From assembly GCF_935825525.1 (NCBI RefSeq), contig NZ_CAKXZT010000135.1, forward strand, positions 52,585 to 116,584: 64,000 nt of DNA. Direction: 5' to 3'. This document shows positions 41,073 to 49,294 of this stretch, in pieces (position 1 is the stretch's first letter; every line of letters begins with the position of its first letter). Both the position numbers and the translations under genes were made by a program. This DNA comes from Mesorhizobium escarrei. Its GTDB lineage: Bacteria > Pseudomonadota > Alphaproteobacteria > Rhizobiales > Rhizobiaceae. Under the pieces are notes generated by a model. It made no database searches and was not told the origin of the DNA. It saw only the letters and a list, made by a program, of their open reading frames with translations.

Positions 41073-42157
41073 TGCATATCAGCTGGAAGAAGCTCGCCAT
41101 CGCTCTTGCCATTCTGCCCTTCGTCGTGGTGCTGGCGGCCTGGATCGGCTTTTTCAATGTCGGTGCCTCGAGCGGCCACTGGAAGATCACGGAATGGTTT
41201 CTCCATTTCGCCATGCGATCGGCTGTGCGCACCTATGCCCTGGCGGTCGATGTTCCAGAGGCGCTGCCGCGGCATGCGGTCCAGCCGGCCGCCGGGCATT
41301 TCGCGCGCGGCTGCGCCATCTGTCACGGTGCGCCGGGCGAGCCGCGATCTCCTGTCGTCATGAGAATGCTGCCGCAGCCACCTGACCTTGCCGGGACCAT
41401 CGGCGAATGGTCGGACGCGGAACTTTTTCGTATCGTCAAGCACGGCGTGCGTTTCACCGGCATGCCGGCCTGGCCGACGCAGGAACGTGACGACGAGGTC
41501 TGGGCGATGGTCGCCTTCCTGCGCGAACTGCCGTCGATGGACGAAGCCACCTATCGTGATCTCGCCTATGGCGAACGGCTTGCGCCTCCTGCAGGCGCTG
41601 GCGGAAGCCTAGGGCAGGCGCTGGCGGATTGCGCCCGCTGCCACGGCAAGGACGGCCTTGGGCGCGGTCCCGCGATACCCGTTCTGGCCGGGCAGAGCGA
41701 GGCCTATCTCCTTGAAAGCCTGCGTGCCTATGCCGAGGAAGGCCGGGCAAGCGGGTTGATGAGCCTGCCCGCCATTGAGGCAGGGCCTCAGTTCTGGCCG
41801 GACCTGGCCAAGCATTTCGCAGCCCTGCCGGCGATGCACCCCGGCGGCGGGGGCGAACCAGCACTTGTGCGGCGTGGCAAGGAAATCGCCGAGAGGGGCG
41901 TCAAGGAGGCCAACGTGCCCGCCTGCCTCGGCTGTCACGGAAGACAGGACCGCAGCCCGCTCTATCCCTCCATCGCCGGCCAGCCGGCGCGCTATATAGA
42001 GGCGCAGCTTGGGCTGTTCAGGGCGGGAAAGCGTGGCGGAACGCGCTTCGGCCATCTCATGGCCAATGCGGCGAAGGGTCTGACGGATGACGACGTCCGC
42101 GCGCTTGCGGCCTATTTCTCCCGATCGGCCGCTCCGTCCGCAACCGCAGCGCGATAG
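41072..42157 (+). CDS. Membrane-anchored triheme cytochrome c
   Basis: The 361-residue protein has an N-terminal membrane anchor (LAIALAILPFVVVLAAWIGFF) and three CxxCH heme sites: C81-C84-H85, C187-C190-H191 and C285-C288-H289. The fold repeats resemble class I cytochrome c domains of alcohol-dehydrogenase or oxidase electron donors. Its ATG shares a base with the ctaG stop. It likely brings electrons from a periplasmic dehydrogenase to the oxidase; the downstream propeller enzyme is a candidate donor. Confidence 0.92.
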   Translation: MHISWKKLAIALAILPFVVVLAAWIGFFNVGASSGHWKITEWFLHFAMRSAVRTYALAVDVPEALPRHAVQPAAGHFARGCAICHGAPGEPRSPVVMRMLPQPPDLAGTIGEWSDAELFRIVKHGVRFTGMPAWPTQERDDEVWAMVAFLRELPSMDEATYRDLAYGERLAPPAGAGGSLGQALADCARCHGKDGLGRGPAIPVLAGQSEAYLLESLRAYAEEGRASGLMSLPAIEAGPQFWPDLAKHFAALPAMHPGGGGEPALVRRGKEIAERGVKEANVPACLGCHGRQDRSPLYPSIAGQPARYIEAQLGLFRAGKRGGTRFGHLMANAAKGLTDDDVRALAAYFSRSAAPSATAAR

Positions 42158-42193
42158 GCGCGTTTGCGTTCTTTCGACGTTTTCGAGGTTCTG

Positions 42194-43540
42194 GTGAAAA
42201 ACTTGCTTGCCGCCCTTCTCATGCTGGTCGTTCTTGTCGTAGTCGCCGGAGGAGCGGTCTTCTTCATGTCCCGCGAAGAGGCGACAGTTCCGATCGCGGA
42301 GACCTATGGCCCCAACCCGACCCTGCCGGAGCCCAATCCCACCTGGCTACCGACTGTCCATGTCGCCAAGGCCACGCCGTGGCCGCAGGGCACCAAGCCG
42401 ACCGCGGCCCAGGGATTTGCAGTCAACGAGTTTGCCGGCGAGCTCGACCATCCGCGCTGGCTGTACGTGCTGCCAAACGGCGACGTGCTGGTGGCCGAGA
42501 GCAATGCGCCGCCCAAGCCGGAGGAGGGCTTCAGCATACGCCGCTTCTTCGTCAATTTGTTCCAGAGTCAGGCCGGCGCGGGAACGCATAGCGCCAATCG
42601 TATCTCGTTGCTGCGCGATCAGGACGGCGACGGGGTGGCAGAAACCAAAACCGCCTTCCTCACCGGGCTGTTCTCGCCATTCGGCATGACCCTGCTTGAC
42701 GGCAAGCTCTACGTCGCCAACGCCAATGCAATTGTGGCCTATCCCTACCAGGAGGGTGCGACCGAGATCACCGCATCAGCGGAGAAAATTGTCGACCTGC
42801 CCGCGGGAACGAACCACCACTGGACCAAGGACGTGACCGCCTCGCAAGACGGGAAGAAGCTCTATGCGACGGTCGGATCCAATTCCAATGTCGGCGAGAA
42901 CGGCTTGGAGGAAGAGGAGAACCGCGCCGCGGTGCTGGAGATCGATCTCGCCTCGAAACAGACGCGTGTCTTCGCCTCCGGCCTGCGCAATCCAAACGGC
43001 CTGTCGTGGCACCCGGAAAGCGGCGAGCTCTGGGTCGCCGTCAACGAGCGCGACGAGATCGGCAGCGACCTGGTGCCGGACTACATGACTTCGGTAAAGG
43101 CTGGCGGCTTCTACGGCTGGCCTTACAGCTATTTTGGCCAGCATGTCGATGATCGCGTCAAGCCACAGCGGCCCGACCTCGTCGCCCAGGCGATCAAGCC
43201 GGACTATGCGCTCGGGGCGCACACGGCTTCATTGGGACTGACCTTCAACACAGGCGACCTGTTCGGTCCTCGATACAGGAATGGCGCTTTCATCGGGCAG
43301 CATGGCTCGTGGAACCGCAGGCCGCGCAGCGGCTACAAGGTGATTTTCGTGCCGTTTACCGGCGGTAGGCCCTCAGGCCCGCCTCAGGACATCCTCACCG
43401 GCTTCCTGAGCGAGGACGACAAGGCTTTTGGCCGTCCTGTGGGCGTAGCGATAGACCGGCGCGGCGCCCTTCTCGTGGCGGATGATGTCGGCAACAAGGT
43501 CTGGCGGGTGGTTCCAGCTCAGACGCAATCGGCACTTTGA
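42194..43540 (+). CDS. Sorbosone dehydrogenase / PQQ-type sugar dehydrogenase-like beta-propeller
   Basis: The 448-residue protein has an N-terminal membrane anchor (LLAALLMLVVLVVVAGGAVFF) and a beta-propeller of the soluble-glucose-dehydrogenase/sorbosone-dehydrogenase family: FAGELDHPRWLYVLPNGDVLVAE, FASGLRNPNGLSWHP, GGFYGWPYSYFG and FIGQHGSWNR. Such enzymes use PQQ and oxidise sugars or aldehydes in the periplasm. GTG 42194 with GAGG upstream is preferred over a TTG ten codons earlier. It lies 36 bases after the triheme cytochrome c gene. Cofactor and substrate are inferred. Confidence 0.88.
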   Translation: MKNLLAALLMLVVLVVVAGGAVFFMSREEATVPIAETYGPNPTLPEPNPTWLPTVHVAKATPWPQGTKPTAAQGFAVNEFAGELDHPRWLYVLPNGDVLVAESNAPPKPEEGFSIRRFFVNLFQSQAGAGTHSANRISLLRDQDGDGVAETKTAFLTGLFSPFGMTLLDGKLYVANANAIVAYPYQEGATEITASAEKIVDLPAGTNHHWTKDVTASQDGKKLYATVGSNSNVGENGLEEEENRAAVLEIDLASKQTRVFASGLRNPNGLSWHPESGELWVAVNERDEIGSDLVPDYMTSVKAGGFYGWPYSYFGQHVDDRVKPQRPDLVAQAIKPDYALGAHTASLGLTFNTGDLFGPRYRNGAFIGQHGSWNRRPRSGYKVIFVPFTGGRPSGPPQDILTGFLSEDDKAFGRPVGVAIDRRGALLVADDVGNKVWRVVPAQTQSAL

Positions 43541-43637
43541 GCGGTTTGTGCTGCCGGCGACCCGATGAGGGAAGCGATAGGACACCTCTTGCCATTGCCG
43601 GTCGAACACGGCGTTCCGGCACCGATCAAGCCGAAAA

Positions 43638-44768
43638 TCAAGCTGTCGTTGCCAATCCGCGCCCGCGTGCATGCCGGACCCTCTGACGCATACGATCGGC
43701 AAGGGAAGCGAGCGAGCCTTGCGCCGTGCGCGTCCCAAGAACGGATTGCAGGACAACGCCCTGCGTTGCGAATTTATGCTTGAACGCCTCTGCGCCGCAC
43801 AGGAAATCGACCGTGCTTAAGCCGTGATCGAACGACCACTGTATGTAGTCCATCATCAGGATCATGCCCGGTGACGCCTGGCTGAAATCCGGATCGAAAG
43901 TGGTCACCAACGCCATCATGGTGTGGTGCTGGACGAAGTTGATGGAAACCGCGACCATCGCGCCATCGCATTCAAGTACGAAAATGTGCAGCACGCCGGC
44001 GCGCGCCAGCGCGTCAACGAGTGCGGCCAGTACCGGCGCTCCCTCTTCGAAAAGTTGCGATTCACGCTTGCGCTCGACCAGCCATCTGCGCTTCAGGGCA
44101 GAGAGCCGGTCCAGTACCGGCTGCAGTGGCTCGTCTGGCGCAAGCAGGCGAAATTTCATTTCCCCGGCTTCTTCCAGCGTCTTGACGCCGCGCCGATAGT
44201 TCTGCCGTGCCTTTTTCGACTGCTCCGCGAACCACGCTCCTCCGCTCGCCCATTGTCCGGCGACGCGATAGCTGACTTCCTCCCTGTGATTGGGGCGAAG
44301 CCTGATTCCGCTGGAGGTATCCGGAGTGAAAATTTTGCGGGCCGCCGCACCCGGCAAGAGACGATTGAGAAAGGCAATATCGAAGCCACCGGCGTCACAG
44401 ATCCGGGCCCATACGTCCTGCAGCGCCGATAGCGAGCATTCCGGAGCAACGAGAATATCGCCGTAGTCGGTATAGCTGCTAGCCGCCCATTCGAGAAACC
44501 GCAGGCCTTTGCGTTTGCCGATCGCCATGGGAAAGACAGCAACGAGCCTGTCACCATTCCAGACCAGGCCGATCCGCAGCGCGCGCTGGTCACGGTCCGC
44601 CACGGTATTCCACCAGGCCGAAATCCAGGCATGACTCTGAAAGACCAGCCCATCGGTGCGATGCCAGAGATGCACCCAATCGGCTTCGATCGCAGCCAGG
44701 CGATCCGCCGAACGGACAACTTCCAGGCGCTCTGCGCTCGAAGCGTCAATCGAAACAATGGTGTTCAT
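43638..44768 (-). CDS. CelD/BcsL-type GNAT acetyltransferase
   Basis: The 376-residue protein belongs to the CelD/FemAB-like GNAT group found in exopolysaccharide loci. WHRTDGLVFQSHAWISAWW is typical of the N-terminal half; the C-terminal GNAT core includes LALVDALARAGVLHIFVLE and PGMILMMDYIQWSFDHGL. It probably acylates a sugar or lipid intermediate. Its ATG shares one base with the stop of the hydroxylase gene (TGATG), so the two are translationally coupled. Confidence 0.85.
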   Translation of the reverse strand: MNTIVSIDASSAERLEVVRSADRLAAIEADWVHLWHRTDGLVFQSHAWISAWWNTVADRDQRALRIGLVWNGDRLVAVFPMAIGKRKGLRFLEWAASSYTDYGDILVAPECSLSALQDVWARICDAGGFDIAFLNRLLPGAAARKIFTPDTSSGIRLRPNHREEVSYRVAGQWASGGAWFAEQSKKARQNYRRGVKTLEEAGEMKFRLLAPDEPLQPVLDRLSALKRRWLVERKRESQLFEEGAPVLAALVDALARAGVLHIFVLECDGAMVAVSINFVQHHTMMALVTTFDPDFSQASPGMILMMDYIQWSFDHGLSTVDFLCGAEAFKHKFATQGVVLQSVLGTRTAQGSLASLADRMRQRVRHARGRGLATTA

Positions 44769-45877
44769 CAAGGGGAACGATCCTGTGCGATGGCATCGGG
44801 ACGCCTCCGGAACGGTCTGACGACATGCCCTCCCATCTTTCTGAGCGGCAGGATGTAAAGCCCAAACAGCGATTGATAGTCGCGCACATCGCGATCGATC
44901 AGGCCAAATTTGAGGTCTTCATCCGGATCCGGGACAAACTGCGTCCCGAAGAGGCGATCCCAGAACGAAAACAGCAGGCCAAAATTCTTGTCGTAGTGGC
45001 GAGGGTCGATGCTGTGGTGCACCTGGTGCCAGTGCGGACACAAGATGATTTTGTTCAACGGGCCGAAGGAAATCTTGAAATGGGTATGACGAACAAAGTC
45101 CATCATCAGGATGTTGCGGATGACATAGACGTTGACGCCGAAGATGGCGATCTCTACTGGATCGAGCGCGATCAGGCTCCAGATGCCGAAGCAGCTCCCC
45201 GGGATGACGCCATCCCAAATACGGTTCATCAGATCGTCCAGCGGGTGAACCCGATCCTTGGTGATTCCCACCATCACCTCGGCCGAATGATGCACTTTGT
45301 GCAATTCCCACAGGAACGGGAAGTGGTGCTGGGCGACATGGTAGAGATAGTATGAAATGTCGTAGGCGATCAGCATGGTTGCGGTGAAGATGACGATCGT
45401 CACCGGTCCGGCCGGGCCATTGATGAGCGGCGCCTGAATATCAAGCAGCCAGCCGATTGCCTGGTGCGTCCCATAGCCTACGGCGGCAACGAAGGTGACC
45501 CCGGCAGGAATGAGCAGGAATGGCATTATCGTCCGTTTGGTGACCCAAAATAGGACATCCGCTCGCGCCGACGGGTGCAGGATGACTTCCGCCGGGAAAG
45601 CGAAATCGAAAAAGTCCCTGAGGGATTTATGCTCGACAGTCCGCCAGTAAGCGACCACCGCGCTCCCCAGTGCCGTGGAAAACAGGAGGCCGAGCGTCAC
45701 CAGATTGACGTTCGAAAGCTTTTCCACAATCAATCCGGCGAATTCAGAAAACATCGGTGCGGTGGCTCCTGGGCCGTAAAATGGCCGTCCGGCGAATTGC
45801 GAAGCAAAAAACTTGCCAAACCCACTGCATGTTGCCGGCAACCAGGTGGCTATTGCGGCTGCAACGAGCAAAAGCAT
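44768..45877 (-). CDS. Sterol desaturase / fatty-acid hydroxylase superfamily membrane protein
   Basis: The 369-residue membrane protein has the diiron histidine boxes of the superfamily: YHVAQHH, ELHKVHHSAE and CPHWHQVHHSIDPRHYDKNFG, the last two very close to C-5 sterol desaturase and fatty-acid hydroxylases. It probably hydroxylates a lipid. The start could be 45877 (an extra N-terminal hydrophobic segment) or 45754, where AGGAG is 11 bases upstream; I give the longer. It forms a coupled pair with the GNAT gene. Confidence 0.87.
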   Translation of the reverse strand: MLLLVAAAIATWLPATCSGFGKFFASQFAGRPFYGPGATAPMFSEFAGLIVEKLSNVNLVTLGLLFSTALGSAVVAYWRTVEHKSLRDFFDFAFPAEVILHPSARADVLFWVTKRTIMPFLLIPAGVTFVAAVGYGTHQAIGWLLDIQAPLINGPAGPVTIVIFTATMLIAYDISYYLYHVAQHHFPFLWELHKVHHSAEVMVGITKDRVHPLDDLMNRIWDGVIPGSCFGIWSLIALDPVEIAIFGVNVYVIRNILMMDFVRHTHFKISFGPLNKIILCPHWHQVHHSIDPRHYDKNFGLLFSFWDRLFGTQFVPDPDEDLKFGLIDRDVRDYQSLFGLYILPLRKMGGHVVRPFRRRPDAIAQDRSP

Positions 45878-45993
45878 GCCGGATTTGCGCCAGACTAGCA
45901 GTTCAACCGTAACAAAACGCTAAATGTCCTGATGTAATTAATCTCGAATACGGCCGGAACACCGGACAGGCCGCTCTGCTGCAGCGCCGGTCG

Positions 45994-46039
45994 CTATCGT
46001 AGCGGCCCCTATCGTAGTGGCCCCCTATCGTAGCGGCGG
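45994..46039. repeat. Three tandem 15-16 bp repeats over the heparinase-like stop codon
   Basis: Units at 45994, 46009 and 46025 share CTATCGTAG(C/T)GGCCC. The third begins with the stop codon of the minus-strand heparinase-like gene (46025-46027). The remaining 100 bases to the hydroxylase gene hold no feature I can support. Confidence 0.8.
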
Positions 46040-47932
46040 CGGGATTGCCGCGAGGTGGATCAAAATTCCGTCTTCGCCCACTTCGCCACGCCAGGCGATG
46101 CGTTCGGCCGGCTGCCTGACGCCAAAACGCGGCGAAACCCAACCGCCCTGCCCCGGTGCGTCGCCGCCGGCGCGGATGTCGACTGCAGCGTCCGGAAAGC
46201 GCATGGCTATCAGCGGCTCATCGTCGCGCAGTACCGTGACCGTGTTTTCGTCCCGGTCGGTGCCGAGACCGGCTGCGAGTTGAAAGACGACCTCGGCCAC
46301 GCTCCTGCCGCCGAGCAGTTGGTCGGTCACGACGATGCCGTCAGCCTGGTGCGTCACGGTGCGCTGATGCACGACGCCGAAGCGGCTTTTATACCCGTCA
46401 TGGCGGGCGCGCAGCTTCCAGTGCGTTCCCGGCTCGCTCTCCACCAATCTCGCAACCGCCTTGTGCGACCAGTTGAACATCCCGGCGATGATGCTTTGGC
46501 TTTTGCCCTCGATATTCAGCGTGTTATGCGCCGGTGTTGAGCGAAACCAGTCGCGCCAGACGCCTCCCGAACCGTAGAGCCAGGTGCCGGGGTCGACCAG
46601 CACCGGCTCACCATCGATGCACAAGGTGAGCGACAGCGCGTCGGCATGGCCGTGAGCCGCTATCGAGAGATAGCCGAGCGGGCCGTGGTCGAATGTCAGA
46701 TCGATGCTGCGGCCGTTCATCTCGCCGCGCCAGACGGAGAGCCCGCCTTGCGTGAACGTTTGCAGCCCACGCGACGCCGGTGCCGGTTCCGACGGCGTGC
46801 CAAAGGCAAGCGCCCGAAAATCGTCGGCCTCCGCTGCGTTGCCCGGCATCTGTAGAAAGCTATGGATGGCGGCGGCGACGGATCGGACATAGTCCGGCTC
46901 GTCCCCGAGCGTCAGCACGCGACCTTCGTCATTGTCGCCAAAGCCGGCGGCTGGTGGCAGCCAGGCGACGAAATTGGCAAAAGCGGCCAGACGCGCTTCG
47001 ACGGACGAGGCAAACGGCGTTCCGGCCTGGCGGGCCGCAGCGGCGCACAGCAAGATGAGTTCGGCGGTGAAGGCCGCGTATGTCGGGGTCTGCTCCGCAC
47101 CGGCGCCATCGGCGAGAATCTGCTTGCGCGCCTCAGCCAGGAGGGCGCCGCGTGCAGCGTCGGGTGCGGCCCCCAACGCCAGGCCGATCAGATACTCGCC
47201 AGCCAGTTCTGCGACGAGATGATTGTTGGCGGAGGAAAACCGGGAAGGGAAGCGCGGCAGCCAATAGGCGCTTGCCGCCAGCATTTCGCCCACTTGCTGC
47301 CGTGTCGCCGCGGCTAATCGGTCGCCGACGAGGTCCATGGTGACAATCAGGCTGATGGCACGCACCCCGACTTCGATGCCGGAGGCCCAGCCAACCCCCC
47401 GAAACGGCGGGTTGGCTGAATGCCAGCTGTCGATCGCCGCCTCTATGGCCCTCCGGGACTGGTCGTCGCCGGCGAGAAGCAGGTGGGCGGCCAATGGCGG
47501 CAACTGATGCAGCCGGTTGATCTCCCACACGTATTTTACATCGCCGCGGCCGCCGCCATGGCGAAAATCGATATCGAAAGCATGGGCCTCGGCACCCGGC
47601 CAAAGCCTGCCGGTCACCGGATCAAGGCGCCAAAGCTCGGGAGGAAACAGCCGAACGGGATCGCGCCGCGGCCATGTCCGCCCAAGTGCGGAAAACTCGC
47701 CGCCAAGCGTTTTTTGCGCCGCCGCCGCTATGGCTTGCCGCTGTGCCGGTGTCGCAGCCAGCACAGCATCGCGCAATCCGCGCAGCACCGGATGCAACCG
47801 GGGCGAAGCATAACGCTGCCAGCCGCCGTCGCGGCGGCGCGAAGCGATCCTTCGACGCTGCTCGCCCAGCCGGTGCAACATCTCAGCCGGCTCCATGCTG
47901 CGCAACCGGTTGATGTACCAGCCGATTCTCAT
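46025..47932 (-). CDS. Heparinase II/III family protein
   Basis: The 635-residue protein has the N-terminal alpha-toroid (MRIGWYINRLRSMEPAEMLHR, and NPPFRGVGWASGIEVGVRAISLI) and the heparinase II/III C-terminal beta domain with HGHADALSLTLCIDGEPVLVDPGTWLYG and RSTPAHNTLNIEGKSQS, which carry catalytic His residues. It is a polysaccharide lyase-type enzyme and in an EPS locus may trim or release polymer. No signal peptide is obvious. ATG 47932 with GGAG upstream; the longer open frame beyond it is antisense to the GH5 gene. Divergent from the GH5 gene across 117 bases. Confidence 0.9.
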   Translation of the reverse strand: MRIGWYINRLRSMEPAEMLHRLGEQRRRIASRRRDGGWQRYASPRLHPVLRGLRDAVLAATPAQRQAIAAAAQKTLGGEFSALGRTWPRRDPVRLFPPELWRLDPVTGRLWPGAEAHAFDIDFRHGGGRGDVKYVWEINRLHQLPPLAAHLLLAGDDQSRRAIEAAIDSWHSANPPFRGVGWASGIEVGVRAISLIVTMDLVGDRLAAATRQQVGEMLAASAYWLPRFPSRFSSANNHLVAELAGEYLIGLALGAAPDAARGALLAEARKQILADGAGAEQTPTYAAFTAELILLCAAAARQAGTPFASSVEARLAAFANFVAWLPPAAGFGDNDEGRVLTLGDEPDYVRSVAAAIHSFLQMPGNAAEADDFRALAFGTPSEPAPASRGLQTFTQGGLSVWRGEMNGRSIDLTFDHGPLGYLSIAAHGHADALSLTLCIDGEPVLVDPGTWLYGSGGVWRDWFRSTPAHNTLNIEGKSQSIIAGMFNWSHKAVARLVESEPGTHWKLRARHDGYKSRFGVVHQRTVTHQADGIVVTDQLLGGRSVAEVVFQLAAGLGTDRDENTVTVLRDDEPLIAMRFPDAAVDIRAGGDAPGQGGWVSPRFGVRQPAERIAWRGEVGEDGILIHLAAIPPPLR

Positions 47933-48049
47933 ACCGCTCCACCAGGATTTCGATTCTTGTATACCATGCTGTCGAAAAGCCGCGCGACCGCAATCCTCTT
48001 TTCCGATCCTGCGGTTAATATCTCCGACCATGAAACGGAAAGAGTGGCG

Positions 48050-49294
48050 ATGAGCAGGACGGCTTTTGTTGCAGCGTGGATGCTCGGCATGGCGATAGCC
48101 GCCAACGCTGCGCCGATCCCGCTGCAGCGCGGCGTTGGCGTGCACGAATGGCTCAACTGGTCGCCGGTGGAGGACGATGGATCCTACCGTTGGCCGCCCT
48201 ATCGCAGCGAGCAGGAGTGGCGCGCTGGACATAGGCCGCTCACCGATTGGCCCCGCGACGCGTTTGCGCGCATTCGGTCGATGGGCTTCGACTTCGTCCG
48301 GCTGAGCGTCGATCCCGGTCCTCTGCTTGCCAGCCGGGGCGCCAAACGGCAGCAGGCGCTGGACATACTTGCCGCCGCCGTGGAGCGGGTCACGTCGGCC
48401 GGCCTCAAGGTGGTTTTCGACCTGCACGGCGTCACCCAGGTTCCGGCCTACAGCATGGAGATGATCTATGACGGTGCCGACAGCGAAGGCGTTGCCAGCT
48501 ATCGCGAAATGGTTGTGGCAGTCGCCGCCATGCTGGCCAGGATCGGCGCCGACAAGGTAGCGCTCGAGCCTTACAACGAGCCGGCATACTACCCCTGCGA
48601 TTCGAGCGGCAGCGATGACTGGCAGCGGATCATGGCCGACACGGTCCGCGATATTCGCGCAGTCAGCAGCGAACTGACCATAGTCGCAACAGGCGCCTGT
48701 GGCGGCAGCATTGCCGGACTGGTCAATCTCACCCCGGGCTTTGACGATCCGAACCTCTACTACAGCTTCCATATGTACGAGCCGCACAGCTTCACGCACC
48801 AGCGGTCCGACGGGACAGGCGCTTTCGCCTCGGGCCTGCCCTGGCCGGCCGACAGCAGCACGCCCGAAAAGGTGACCGAAACCCTTAAGGCGCAGATGGA
48901 CGCCGCCGGCTTGAGCCCGGTCGAGCAGGTGATGAACATGGTCGCGGCGCGTGAAGCAATCGCCCGGTATTTCGAGCACAATTGGGGGCGGAGCCAACTC
49001 GAGGCGAGCTTCCGTCAGGCGGTCGACTGGGCCGAGGCGCATGGCATTCCCAGCCGGCGCCTGTTCATGGGCGAATTCGGCGTCATCCTCATGTCTGCGG
49101 ACGGTCGCATGGGCGCGTTCGACGCTGACCGTCTGCGCTATCTCGAAGCGGTGCGCCAGCAGGCGGAACACTACGCGATACCCTGGTCCGTCTGGGAATT
49201 CGCCAATCCCCATGGGATGTCGCTGATCCGTCCCGACGGACCGCCCGTACCTGATGCCGGACTGGTACGAGCGCTGGGTCTTGCGTCTCAGTAA
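48050..49294 (+). CDS. Secreted glycoside hydrolase family 5 (cellulase-like)
   Basis: The 414-residue protein has a signal peptide (TAFVAAWMLGMAIAANAA) and a GH5 TIM barrel. The acid/base E177 lies in NEP (176-178) of ALEPYNEPAYY and the nucleophile E342 in FMGEFGV; FDLHG and HMYEPHSFTHQ are also typical. It would hydrolyse beta-glucan-like polymer in the periplasm or outside. GGAAAGAG precedes ATG 48050. Its last 7 bases overlap the convergent CapK-like gene. Confidence 0.92.
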   Translation: MSRTAFVAAWMLGMAIAANAAPIPLQRGVGVHEWLNWSPVEDDGSYRWPPYRSEQEWRAGHRPLTDWPRDAFARIRSMGFDFVRLSVDPGPLLASRGAKRQQALDILAAAVERVTSAGLKVVFDLHGVTQVPAYSMEMIYDGADSEGVASYREMVVAVAAMLARIGADKVALEPYNEPAYYPCDSSGSDDWQRIMADTVRDIRAVSSELTIVATGACGGSIAGLVNLTPGFDDPNLYYSFHMYEPHSFTHQRSDGTGAFASGLPWPADSSTPEKVTETLKAQMDAAGLSPVEQVMNMVAAREAIARYFEHNWGRSQLEASFRQAVDWAEAHGIPSRRLFMGEFGVILMSADGRMGAFDADRLRYLEAVRQQAEHYAIPWSVWEFANPHGMSLIRPDGPPVPDAGLVRALGLASQ

